Origin: Actinomycetes bacterium
GTDB taxonomy: Bacteria > Actinomycetota > Acidimicrobiia > Acidimicrobiales > Microtrichaceae
Direction of reading: 5' to 3'
Assembly: GCA_023437745.1 (NCBI GenBank)
Contig: JAEZFI010000206.1
Coordinates: forward strand, 1-10,164
DNA: 10,164 nucleotides
A program made the translations under genes and the position numbers. Numbering within the stretch: the stretch's first letter is position 1; each line of letters begins with the position of its first letter. This document shows positions 1 through 7,682 of this stretch, one piece after another. The notes under the pieces are model-generated. The model was not told the DNA's origin, did no database searches, and saw only the letters and a program-made list of their open reading frames with translations.

Positions 1-18
1 TCTCACGGCACAGAACGG

Positions 19-1080
19 CTAGGCCGCGGTGCCGCCGCCCGCGACCACCTCGTGGCCGCCGACGTCGACGTAGAGCACGACGGCCTGGCCGGGCGCCACC
101 CGGGGAGCCGGCTCGGCCCACCTGACCTCGCCGCCCGCCGACCAGACGGCCGGGCGAGGCGTGCCGTGGGCCGACGTCTGCACCTGCACCGGCCAGCCGG
201 GCTCCAGCGGACGCGCCGCCCAGGACATCCCGACGAGCGGCGTGGCGTCGACGAGCAGGTCGGCGCGGTCACCCACCACGACCCGCCGACCCGGCACGTC
301 CACCTCGGTCACGTAGCGGCGACCGGCGCCACCCGCCAGCGTCAGGCCCCGCCGCTGGCCGATCGTGACCAGCTCGACGGCGTCGGTCGAGCCCAGCTCG
401 CGTCCGTCTCGGTCCACGACGGCGGCGGGGTGCAGCGCGATCCGATCGGCGAGGAACGCCTGGCGCCCGTCGGCCCGGGTCACGAAGCACACGTCCTGGC
501 TGTCGGCCTTGGCCGCGGTCGGGAGGTCGAGCTCGGCCGCGACGCGACGCACGTCGGCCTTGGTCATCTCGCCCACCGGGAAGAGGAGGTCGCCGAGGTC
601 GCCGGCACCGATCATGTGGAGGACGTAGGACTGGTCCTTCGCCGCGTCGGCACCTCGCCCGAGCCAGGGCCGACCCTCGTCGTCGGTGACGATGCGGGCG
701 TGGTGACCGGTGGCCACGGCGTCGAAGCCGAGCAGGCGCGCCCGCCGCAGCAGCGCGTCGAACTTGAGGTGGCGGTTGCACTCGACGCACGGATTCGGGG
801 TGCGACCGGCAGCGTGGGCGGCGGCGTAGGGCTCCACGACCCGCGCCTCGAACTCGGCGCCGTAGTTGAAGACGTGGTGCGGGATGCCGAGGCGGCGGGC
901 GACGCGGCGGGCGTCGTCGGTGTCGGACACGGCGCAGCAGCCGGTGTCGGACTCGCCGCCCCAGAGCTTGAGGGTGACGCCCTCGACCTCGTGGCCCGCA
1001 CGGGCGAGCAGCGCGGCGGCGACCGAGGAGTCGACGCCGCCCGACATGGCGACGAGCACACGGCGGCCCAGCCCGCTCAT
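19..1080 (-). CDS. mnmA: tRNA-specific 2-thiouridylase MnmA
   Basis: Cytoplasmic enzyme that adenylates U34 of tRNAs for Lys, Glu and Gln and replaces the 2-oxygen with sulfur, giving the s2U34 wobble base. The 353-aa length is normal for the family. Visible motifs in order: PP-loop SGGVDSS (residues 13-19), catalytic cysteine C98 in NPCVEC, GHHARI (125-130), KDQSYVL (148-154), the second catalytic cysteine C198 in DSQDVCF, GQRRG (241-245), and the C-terminal beta-barrel region ending in PGQAVVLY. Both catalytic cysteines are present, so it should be active. The ATG at 1078-1080 overlaps the TGA of the upstream cysteine desulfurase (ATGA, 4 nt). No clear Shine-Dalgarno precedes it, so translation is probably coupled. 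The reading frame stays open upstream into the desulfurase gene, but that extension has no MnmA-like sequence. The upstream neighbour is its likely sulfur donor. Identity is secure. Confidence 0.97.
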   Translation of the reverse strand: MSGLGRRVLVAMSGGVDSSVAAALLARAGHEVEGVTLKLWGGESDTGCCAVSDTDDARRVARRLGIPHHVFNYGAEFEARVVEPYAAAHAAGRTPNPCVECNRHLKFDALLRRARLLGFDAVATGHHARIVTDDEGRPWLGRGADAAKDQSYVLHMIGAGDLGDLLFPVGEMTKADVRRVAAELDLPTAAKADSQDVCFVTRADGRQAFLADRIALHPAAVVDRDGRELGSTDAVELVTIGQRRGLTLAGGAGRRYVTEVDVPGRRVVVGDRADLLVDATPLVGMSWAARPLEPGWPVQVQTSAHGTPRPAVWSAGGEVRWAEPAPRVAPGQAVVLYVDVGGHEVVAGGGTAA

Positions 1081-2243
1081 CGGACCGCCACCGGCGCGCC
1101 GCGGAGGTGGGCCGCGATCGCCGGCATCGCGTCCAGCACGCGGTCGACGTCGGCATCGCACGAGGTGTGGCCGAGAGAGAACCGCACCGCTCCCCCGGCG
1201 ACCGCTGGGTCGAGCCCCATGGCGGCCAGCGTGTGCGGCACCTGCTGCGCCCCCGACGAGCACGCCGAGCCCGCGGACGCCGCGATGCCGGCACGGTCGA
1301 GCAGGTAGAGCAGCTCCTCGGAGGCCGATCCCGGCACGGCGACCGTCGCGACGTGCGGCGCCAGCGTGCCGCGGCGGCGCGCCGCCTCGCCCGGCACGAC
1401 CAGGTCCGGCACCGCCGCCAGCAACCCGTCCAGGAGCCGGTCCCGCAGCGCCGTCACCCGCGCCCCGTCCGTCGCCCGCGCCACCGCGGCGGAGTTCATG
1501 GCGACGGCCATCCCCGCGATCCCGGCGACGTGGTGCGTGCCGCTCCGGCGATCCCGCTCCTGGCCGCCGCCCCGCTGGCGTGGTTCGAGGAGCACGCCAT
1601 CGCGCACCACGAGGCAGCCGACCCCCTGGGGCCCGCCCAGCTTGTGCGCCGAGACCGACACGAGGTCGACGAGCTGCACGAGCTCGCGCAGATCCAGCCA
1701 CGGGGCGGCCTGCACGGCGTCCGTGTGGACGACGGCGCCCGGTGCGAGCTCGCGCACCAGCGCGGCCACCTCGGCGACGGGCTGCACGACCCCGACCTCG
1801 TTGTTCACCGCCATGACCGACACGAGCGAGGTCGAGGCATCGACCGCGTCGGCGAGACGGTCGAGATCCACGAGACCCGCGCCGTCGACGGGCGCGACCA
1901 CGCCGCCGAGCGCCTCCACCGCCTCCAGGACGGCGGGGTGCTCGACCGACGTGCACACGGCGGTGCCGCCCCGACGCCGCACCGCCCCCGTCACCGCCAG
2001 GTCGTCCGCCTCGGTGCCACCCGAGCAGAGCACGATCTCGCCGGGGGTCGCGCCGAGCACCTCGGCGATGCGCTCACGCGACTCCTCCACGACGTCGCGC
2101 GCCCGGCGCGCCGGGCCGTGGGCGCCCGAGGGGTTGCCGGTCACGCCGCGCATGACCTCGACCATCACGTCCACCACCTCGGGGCGCACCGGCGTGGTCG
2201 CCGCGTGGTCGAGGTACACCGGGCTCGCGTCGTCGCCGATCAC
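1077..2243 (-). CDS. Cysteine desulfurase (IscS/NifS family)
   Basis: PLP-dependent enzyme that converts cysteine to alanine and holds the sulfur as an active-site persulfide, here presumably for MnmA and possibly Fe-S assembly. It is 388 aa, typical of class V aminotransferase-type desulfurases. Visible features: N-terminal YLDHAATTPV (10-19), the GNPSG loop (36-40), CSGGTEAD (73-80), H102 in SVEHPAV, the D175/Q178 cofactor-binding motif in HTDAVQ, the Schiff-base lysine K201 in SAHKLGGPQG, RSGT (233-236), and the persulfide cysteine C328 in SACSSG, followed by a group I-like C-terminus. The start chosen is GTG at 2241-2243, which overlaps the TGA of the upstream RDD gene (GTGA). A GTG one codon upstream is the only close alternative. 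There is no good Shine-Dalgarno, so coupled translation is likely. It also overlaps mnmA by 4 nt. I leave the symbol blank because IscS, NifS and other dedicated paralogues cannot be separated by eye. Confidence 0.95.
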   Translation of the reverse strand: MIGDDASPVYLDHAATTPVRPEVVDVMVEVMRGVTGNPSGAHGPARRARDVVEESRERIAEVLGATPGEIVLCSGGTEADDLAVTGAVRRRGGTAVCTSVEHPAVLEAVEALGGVVAPVDGAGLVDLDRLADAVDASTSLVSVMAVNNEVGVVQPVAEVAALVRELAPGAVVHTDAVQAAPWLDLRELVQLVDLVSVSAHKLGGPQGVGCLVVRDGVLLEPRQRGGGQERDRRSGTHHVAGIAGMAVAMNSAAVARATDGARVTALRDRLLDGLLAAVPDLVVPGEAARRRGTLAPHVATVAVPGSASEELLYLLDRAGIAASAGSACSSGAQQVPHTLAAMGLDPAVAGGAVRFSLGHTSCDADVDRVLDAMPAIAAHLRGAPVAVR

Positions 2244-3112
2244 CACCGGAATCCCGGCATCTGGTTCGGTGTGGGCCAACCACCGTTGCCCGCGCCCACG
2301 GGCTGGTGGAGCTGCTGCAGGTAACGCTCGTTCCACTCGGCCGTGGCGAGCACGCGGTCCCGCTCGAGGGTCCCGCTCCGCAGCTGGAACGCACCCGCCA
2401 CGCACATCAGGTACTGCTCCGGTGCGAGCCAGGCCGGTCGGGGTGCACCGATCACCTGCTCCACGTGCGCGGCGACGACCCCGCACAGGTGGGGCCGGTT
2501 GGCCGGGTCGACCTCGGCGAGGCGGAGCAGCGTCGACCGGACGAACACGTACTGGTCGTCGGTCATCCGGTTGACGTCGAGGTCGGCGACGTAGCGCTCG
2601 AGGCCCGGGAGCGGCAGGAACACCGTCGGCGTCACACGACTGAGCAGCGACCGCTCGGACAGCGCGAAGGTGCCGGCCACCAGGTCGCCGAGGCGCCGGG
2701 ACCGACGGGTGAAGGTCAGCGGGATCAGGCCGATCGGCAGGTAGACCTCGATGATCTGGAACACGCCGCGCACCACTGCGTGCCGGAACGAGATCGGCGA
2801 GCCGTCCATCGTCACGATGCGGATGCCCATGGCCAGCTTGCCGACCGTCCGGCCCCGCCACAGGGTCTCGGTCACGATCGGCGCCACGACCAGGACGAGG
2901 AGCAGGACCAGTGTGACGAGCGCGATGGCGGTTCGCAGGGACGGCTCGGACCGGATCGTCGACATCAGCGCCAGGCCGACGACGCCGAGGACCAGGAGCT
3001 GGATGGCGAGGTCGATCAGGCGGGCCACGATCCTCGACCCCGGCCCGGCGGCGTGCAGCTCGAGGACCACCGCCTCGGGAGTGATGACCCCCTCGTCGTT
3101 CAGCGCCGGCAC
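2240..3112 (-). CDS. RDD-family membrane protein with C-terminal cytosolic tail
   Basis: A 290-aa protein whose N-terminal half is an RDD domain (about residues 15-152). It has a membrane segment at about 28-52 that begins with the conserved R31 and D34 in ARLIDL, a second at about 60-82, the WRGRTVGKLAMGIRIV element (85-100), a third hydrophobic segment at about 115-134, and the closing RRLGDLVAGTFAL motif (139-151). The remaining roughly 138 residues are hydrophilic and rich in charged helical stretches, with no catalytic motif I recognise. RDD proteins are poorly understood; some have been linked to transport. The GTG start at 3112 was chosen because a TACCGT hexamer ends 6 nt before it, which fits a leaderless transcript. 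A longer version starting at ATG 3199 would overlap the divergent SpoIIM start and add a low-complexity leader. The gene overlaps the downstream cysteine desulfurase by 4 nt. Confidence 0.88.
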   Translation of the reverse strand: MPALNDEGVITPEAVVLELHAAGPGSRIVARLIDLAIQLLVLGVVGLALMSTIRSEPSLRTAIALVTLVLLLVLVVAPIVTETLWRGRTVGKLAMGIRIVTMDGSPISFRHAVVRGVFQIIEVYLPIGLIPLTFTRRSRRLGDLVAGTFALSERSLLSRVTPTVFLPLPGLERYVADLDVNRMTDDQYVFVRSTLLRLAEVDPANRPHLCGVVAAHVEQVIGAPRPAWLAPEQYLMCVAGAFQLRSGTLERDRVLATAEWNERYLQQLHQPVGAGNGGWPTPNQMPGFRW

Positions 3113-3118
3113 CCCTTC

Positions 3119-3124
3119 ACGGTA
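3119..3124 (-). promoter_or_regulatory. Putative -10 element of the RDD-cysteine desulfurase-mnmA operon
   Basis: On the minus strand the hexamer is TACCGT, which matches the TANNNT pattern. It ends 6 nt before the GTG at 3112, the spacing expected when transcription begins at the first base of the start codon. I see no convincing -35 hexamer. The match is short and could be chance. Confidence 0.35.
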
Positions 3125-3135
3125 TCCGGCCCGGC

Positions 3136-3159
3136 CCGGAGCGGCGGGAGCGGCTCCGG
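3136..3159. promoter_or_regulatory. Inverted repeat in the RDD/SpoIIM divergent region
   Basis: Arms CCGGAGC (3136-3142) and GCTCCGG (3153-3159) are perfect inverted copies separated by 10 nt. The dyad lies between the two facing -10-like hexamers at 3119-3124 and 3176-3181. It could be an operator shared by the two genes or a transcript hairpin. In DNA this GC-rich, 7-bp dyads also arise by chance. Confidence 0.3.
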
Positions 3160-3175
3160 CGCAGGGCCGCACCGG

Positions 3176-3181
3176 TACGCT
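3176..3181 (+). promoter_or_regulatory. Putative -10 element of the SpoIIM gene
   Basis: TACGCT lies 10 nt before the ATG at 3192, and no Shine-Dalgarno lies between them. This fits a transcript with almost no leader. No clear -35 element is visible. Confidence 0.28.
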
Positions 3182-3191
3182 CGTCCCGCCC

Positions 3192-4181
3192 ATGGACATC
3201 GACGGCTACATCGCCCAGCACCAGGCATCCTGGCAGCGGCTGGACGATCTCGCCCGAGCGGCGCAGCAGGGCGTCCGGAAGCTGTCGGCGCACGAGCTGG
3301 ACGAGCTGATCCTCCTCTACCAGCGGGTCTCCGGGCACCTGTCCCTCGTCAGGACCCACTACCGGGAGCCGGATCTCATCGGTGAGCTCACGAGGGTGCT
3401 GTCACGCGCCCGGGGCGTCATCTACCGGCCGCGCGCCCATCCGCTCGTCGCCCTGGGCACGTTCGTCTCCCAGACCTTCCCGGCCGCGGTCTGGGCCCTG
3501 CGCCGCACGATCGTCGTGGCGGCCCTCGCGTTCCTGCTCCCGGCGTTCGGGCTGGGCATCTGGCTGACCCACGACGACGCAGCCCGCGAGAGCGCGATCC
3601 CGGCGGACGCTGCCGCGCTCATCGCCGAGCGCGACTTCGCCGAGTACTACCGCTCGGACGCCGCGGCGAACTTCCAGTCGAACGTGACCACCAACAACGT
3701 GCGGGTCAGCCTCATGTCGTTCGCCAGCGGCGTGCTGCTGGGCGTGCCGACCCTCGCCCTGCTGATCTACAACGGCATCCACGTCGGCGCGGTGGGGGCG
3801 GTGATGCACCACTACGGCCAGGGCGCCCAGTTCTGGGGGCTCATCACGCCCCACGGGCTGTTGGAGATCACGTCGCTGATCGTCGCCGGTGCGACCGGGT
3901 TGCGCATCGGCTGGGCGATCATCTCGCCGGGCGACCGGCGCCGGGGCGACGCGCTCAGCGAGGAGGGGCTCCGCTCCATCTCCATCGCCATCGGCCTCGT
4001 CGTCACGTTCGTGATCGCCGGCTTCATCGAGGCATGGGTCACGCCGTCGTCGCTGCCGACCGCGGCCCGGGTGGCGATCGGTGTGCTGCTCGAGGTCGCG
4101 TTCCTCGCCTACGTGGTCGGGTTCGGACGCTCCGCCGCGTCACGGGGGCTGACCGGCCGCTTCGGCGAGCAGCCCACCTGA
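3192..4181 (+). CDS. Stage II sporulation protein M (SpoIIM/DUF95) family membrane protein
   Basis: A 329-aa integral membrane protein. The N-terminal ~100 residues are cytosolic and helical (DGYIAQHQASWQRLDDL onward, 4-20). Hydrophobic segments follow at about 105-125, 173-193, 195-206, 213-236, 263-282 and 293-312. SpoIIM-family landmarks are the NNVRVS motif (168-173), the YNGIHVGAVGAV stretch (193-204) and PHGLLEI (220-226). Residues 127-165 form a hydrophilic, alanine-rich loop between the first and second segments. In Bacillus, SpoIIM belongs to the complex that remodels peptidoglycan during engulfment. Relatives are widespread in non-sporulating bacteria, so a sporulation role should not be read from the name. 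The ATG at 3192 was chosen because the upstream open frame is antisense to the RDD gene. The gene is divergent from RDD and convergent with the DUF58 operon. Confidence 0.92.
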   Translation: MDIDGYIAQHQASWQRLDDLARAAQQGVRKLSAHELDELILLYQRVSGHLSLVRTHYREPDLIGELTRVLSRARGVIYRPRAHPLVALGTFVSQTFPAAVWALRRTIVVAALAFLLPAFGLGIWLTHDDAARESAIPADAAALIAERDFAEYYRSDAAANFQSNVTTNNVRVSLMSFASGVLLGVPTLALLIYNGIHVGAVGAVMHHYGQGAQFWGLITPHGLLEITSLIVAGATGLRIGWAIISPGDRRRGDALSEEGLRSISIAIGLVVTFVIAGFIEAWVTPSSLPTAARVAIGVLLEVAFLAYVVGFGRSAASRGLTGRFGEQPT

Positions 4182-4193
4182 CCGACGCCGCAC

Positions 4194-4215
4194 CACCCCC
4201 TCGTTCTCGGGGGTG
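4194..4215. terminator. Hairpin between convergent SpoIIM and DUF58 genes
   Basis: CACCCCC (4194-4200) pairs with GGGGGTG (4209-4215) around an 8-nt loop, in the 35-bp gap between two converging genes. The position suits a bidirectional terminator. Neither strand has a T-tract after the stem, so it is not a canonical intrinsic terminator. Confidence 0.4.
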
Positions 4216-4216
4216 A

Positions 4217-5533
4217 CTACAGGCGGCCGGTCGACTTCACGGTCAGGTAGGTGTCGGCGAGGCGGGAGGCGAGGTGACCGGGGGGCGCGTCGATGACGGT
4301 GACGCCGAGGCCCTTCAGCCTCGCCGCCGCCCGCTCCCGCTCCACCTGCGCCGTGAGGGCGGCAGCGCGGAGGTAGGCGTCCGGCGCCTGGACGGGCGCG
4401 CGGGCGCTCCACTCGACGAGGTCGGGATCGCGGACCGCGCCGACGACCACGACGTGCCGCTTCAGGAGCAGCGGCAGCGCGGGCACGAGCCGCTCCTCGA
4501 CGGCCTGTTCGGACAGCTCGGTCAGGATCACGACGAGGGACCGCCGGCGGAACCGGGCGAGCATCGCGGTGAACGCCCCGCGGTAGTCGCTCTCGGCGAG
4601 CGCCGGCTGCACGTCGAACATCGCCTCGGTCATGCGGGAGACCTGGTCGTGGTGCCGGGCGGCGGGCACGATCGACCGCACGACCGCGTCGAAGACGAGC
4701 AGCCCCACCTTGTCGCCCAGCCGGGTGGCCACGGCGCCCAGCATCATCACGGCATCCATCTCGTGCTCGATCCGGGGCACGTCGCCGACCCGAGCCGCGG
4801 TGAGGCGACCCGAGTCCAACAGCACCAGCACCGTCTGGTTCCGCTCGGGCCGGTAGGTGCGCACGATCGCCGTGCCGGACCGCGCCGTCGCACGCCAATC
4901 GATCGACCGGAACTCGTCGTCGGCGGTGTACTCGCGGAGCTGCTCGAACTCGCTGCCCCCACCGATGCCCCGCGACGACCGGAGGCCGATCTCCAGCTGG
5001 CGGGCCTTGCGGATCCGCAGCTCGGCGTCCTTCCGGCTGCGGAACGGAGGGTGCACGCGCAGCACGTCGGCGACCTCCACCCGGCGCTGCCGCGCGCCGA
5101 GCCCGAGGGGGCCGGCGACCCGCACGGTGAGGGTGTCGATCGGGAAGCGACCACGCCGCGAGGGCTCCATGGAGGTGGTCACCGTCCCCGTGGCCCCGCC
5201 CTTGAGCCGCACCCGGGCCCGACGGGTCACCGCGTGCAGGGAGGGCGGCAGGTCGTCGGCGAGCGAGACCCACGCCCGGCGGCTGCCGCGGTTCCGGACG
5301 GCCCAGCTCAGGCTGGCCCGCTGGCCGGCGACCACCACAGCCGGCATCCCCCGGGTGACCTCGAACGAGTCGACCCCGGGCGCTGCGAGCGCGTCGACGG
5401 CCACCACGACGAGGAGCAGCGCGTTCACGGCGAGCAGCGCCCACCAGAACTCGCCGGCGAGGTCGCCGGGGAACGCCACCAGCGCGGCGGCGAGCAGGAG
5501 CGCGACGATCGCAGTCCTCGGGAGGATGGCCAT
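4217..5533 (-). CDS. DUF58 domain protein, VWA-like partner of MoxR
   Basis: A 438-aa protein encoded immediately downstream of the MoxR gene. Two hydrophobic segments at the N-terminus (about 6-22 and 29-50) anchor it in the membrane. A beta-rich region follows (about 55-150), then the DUF58 signature at 194-216, with SEFEQLREYTADDEFRSIDW as its core. A VWA-like fold follows with LVLLDSGRL (236-244). The metal-site motif is degenerate: D240 and S241 are present, but positions 242 and 244 are G and L where a canonical DxSxS site has serines. Members of this family are thought to work with MoxR ATPases as adaptors or scaffolds at the membrane. The ATG at 5531-5533 lies 9 nt after the MoxR stop and lacks a Shine-Dalgarno, so translation probably depends on ribosomes finishing MoxR. 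It is the last gene of its operon and ends next to the hairpin. Confidence 0.94.
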   Translation of the reverse strand: MAILPRTAIVALLLAAALVAFPGDLAGEFWWALLAVNALLLVVVAVDALAAPGVDSFEVTRGMPAVVVAGQRASLSWAVRNRGSRRAWVSLADDLPPSLHAVTRRARVRLKGGATGTVTTSMEPSRRGRFPIDTLTVRVAGPLGLGARQRRVEVADVLRVHPPFRSRKDAELRIRKARQLEIGLRSSRGIGGGSEFEQLREYTADDEFRSIDWRATARSGTAIVRTYRPERNQTVLVLLDSGRLTAARVGDVPRIEHEMDAVMMLGAVATRLGDKVGLLVFDAVVRSIVPAARHHDQVSRMTEAMFDVQPALAESDYRGAFTAMLARFRRRSLVVILTELSEQAVEERLVPALPLLLKRHVVVVGAVRDPDLVEWSARAPVQAPDAYLRAAALTAQVERERAAARLKGLGVTVIDAPPGHLASRLADTYLTVKSTGRL

Positions 5534-5542
5534 GGCGGGTGG

Positions 5543-6521
<979 letters not shown>

Positions 6522-6547
<26 letters not shown>

Positions 6548-7682
6548 GGTGCAGCTCCTTCCGGAGGCGGTCGAGTTGGTGGACGAGTTGGATCAGGCCG
6601 GCGTCGCTGTCGACCGGTTGCCCGCCGAGCAGCGCGGCGACGTCCGCGGGCTCCCGCCCGGTGCGGACGGCGAGGACGGGAGCGATGACCGCGAGCGACG
6701 CCCGGCGGCCCAGGCCGAGCTCCTCGCCGAAGTGGCGGAGCTGGTCGGCCCGGATCGCCGCGGCGGCGTGGGCGGGGTCGCGACGGCGCTCCATGAGACC
6801 GGCCCTCGCCTCGACCAGCTCGGAGCCGGCGATCGTCACGGGCAGGGGCTCGTCGACGACCCGACCGAACCTCCGGGCGCGGACGAGGGCGAAGATCGCG
6901 AGCGCGGCCGCCCCCTGCCAGAGGCCGAGCTTCACCCCCGTGGGCATGTGGGCGAGCAGTCCGCCCGGATCGTCGGTCGCCTCGGGCGCCCCCCGGAACC
7001 CTGAGGTGACCACGACGAGGCGCTCGGTCCCCTCCGGGGCGAGCACGCCGACCGCCAGCACGATGTTGTCGGCCATCGGGCCCTTCGCCTCGTCGGCCTC
7101 CTCGTCCAGCTCCCGCATGGCGTCGTTGACGAACAGCTCGGGGCTGGCCAGCGTGACGACGGTCCCGTCGCGGACCGGCTCCTCGGCCACGAACGCGTTC
7201 GACCCGTCGCCGAAGCACCGGTACGCCGACTCGGGCGGTTCGAGCGGGGCCTGATCGGCCGTGTCGATCCGGTCGAGCCCCTCGATCGCGACGAGGTCCG
7301 GCATCGTGCACTCACCCGGCGACTGGTAGTACACGACGGGACGCTGGCTCTGGAGCGCTGGCGTCGCCACCCCCGGCAGGCCGCCGAGCACGATCCGGGC
7401 GCCGCCGACGGCGAGGTCGCGGAGGTGGTCCTCGTCACCGCTGCTGAGCAGCTGCGCCTTGGGGACGAACACGGTGTCCCCGGCGACCGGCTCGAGGTCG
7501 CGGAGGTCGACCTCGGTCGTGTCCACGCCCAGCCGGTGCAGGACCTCGACGAGGCCCGCGTACCCTCGCGGGGACGTGTCGTCGAGGCGGTAGGGGCCCG
7601 AGCCGGAGTCGACCATGAGCCCGGCGAGCACCACGAGCACGCCGAGCACCAGCACCATCAGCACGATCCTCGACCGGTTCAC
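6522..7682 (-). CDS. DUF4350 domain membrane protein
   Basis: A 386-aa protein with a single N-terminal membrane segment (about 6-24), a large domain (about 30-248) that would lie outside the membrane, a second membrane segment (about 252-268) and a cytosolic helical tail of roughly 118 residues. The large domain has the alternating strand/helix look of DUF4350, which I recall as having a glutamine amidotransferase-like fold. Early landmarks are DDTSPRGYAGLVEVL (34-48) and VFVPKAQLLSSGDEDHL (71-87). C125 (in GECTMPD) and C156 (in YRCFGDG) are the only cysteines and both lie in the external domain, so they may form a disulfide. The GTG start at 7680-7682 overlaps the DUF4129 stop (GTGA). An upstream extension of the frame is arginine-rich and antisense-like and was rejected. 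The gene lies between DUF4129 and MoxR. Biochemical function is unknown. Confidence 0.88.
6555..6560 (-). promoter_or_regulatory. Strong Shine-Dalgarno of the MoxR gene
   Basis: On the minus strand AAGGAG sits 7 nt before the MoxR ATG, inside the 3' coding end of the DUF4350 gene. It is the best ribosome binding site in the window; most neighbouring genes have none or a weaker one. Confidence 0.8.

Noticed and set aside
52..1308. Long plus-strand open frame opposite mnmA and the cysteine desulfurase
   Set aside because: It is antisense to two clearly recognised genes and has the low-complexity composition that high-GC codon bias produces on the opposite strand.
1081..1956. Upstream extension of the mnmA frame that would make a 645-aa protein
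   Set aside because: The extension is out of frame with the cysteine desulfurase, is arginine/glycine-rich and has no domain. MnmA has a well-placed ATG at 1080 and normal length without it.
2244..2861. N-terminal extension of the cysteine desulfurase frame
   Set aside because: It overlaps the RDD coding region in another frame. The conserved desulfurase N-terminus (YLDHAATTPV) begins only 10 residues after the chosen GTG.
2751..3191. Upstream open frame that would extend SpoIIM by 147 residues
   Set aside because: It runs antisense through the RDD gene and lacks SpoIIM-like sequence. The ATG at 3192 gives a normal family length.
3192..4181. Evidence for a sporulating organism from the SpoIIM gene
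   Set aside because: SpoIIM-family proteins are common in non-sporulators, and no other sporulation gene is present in the window.
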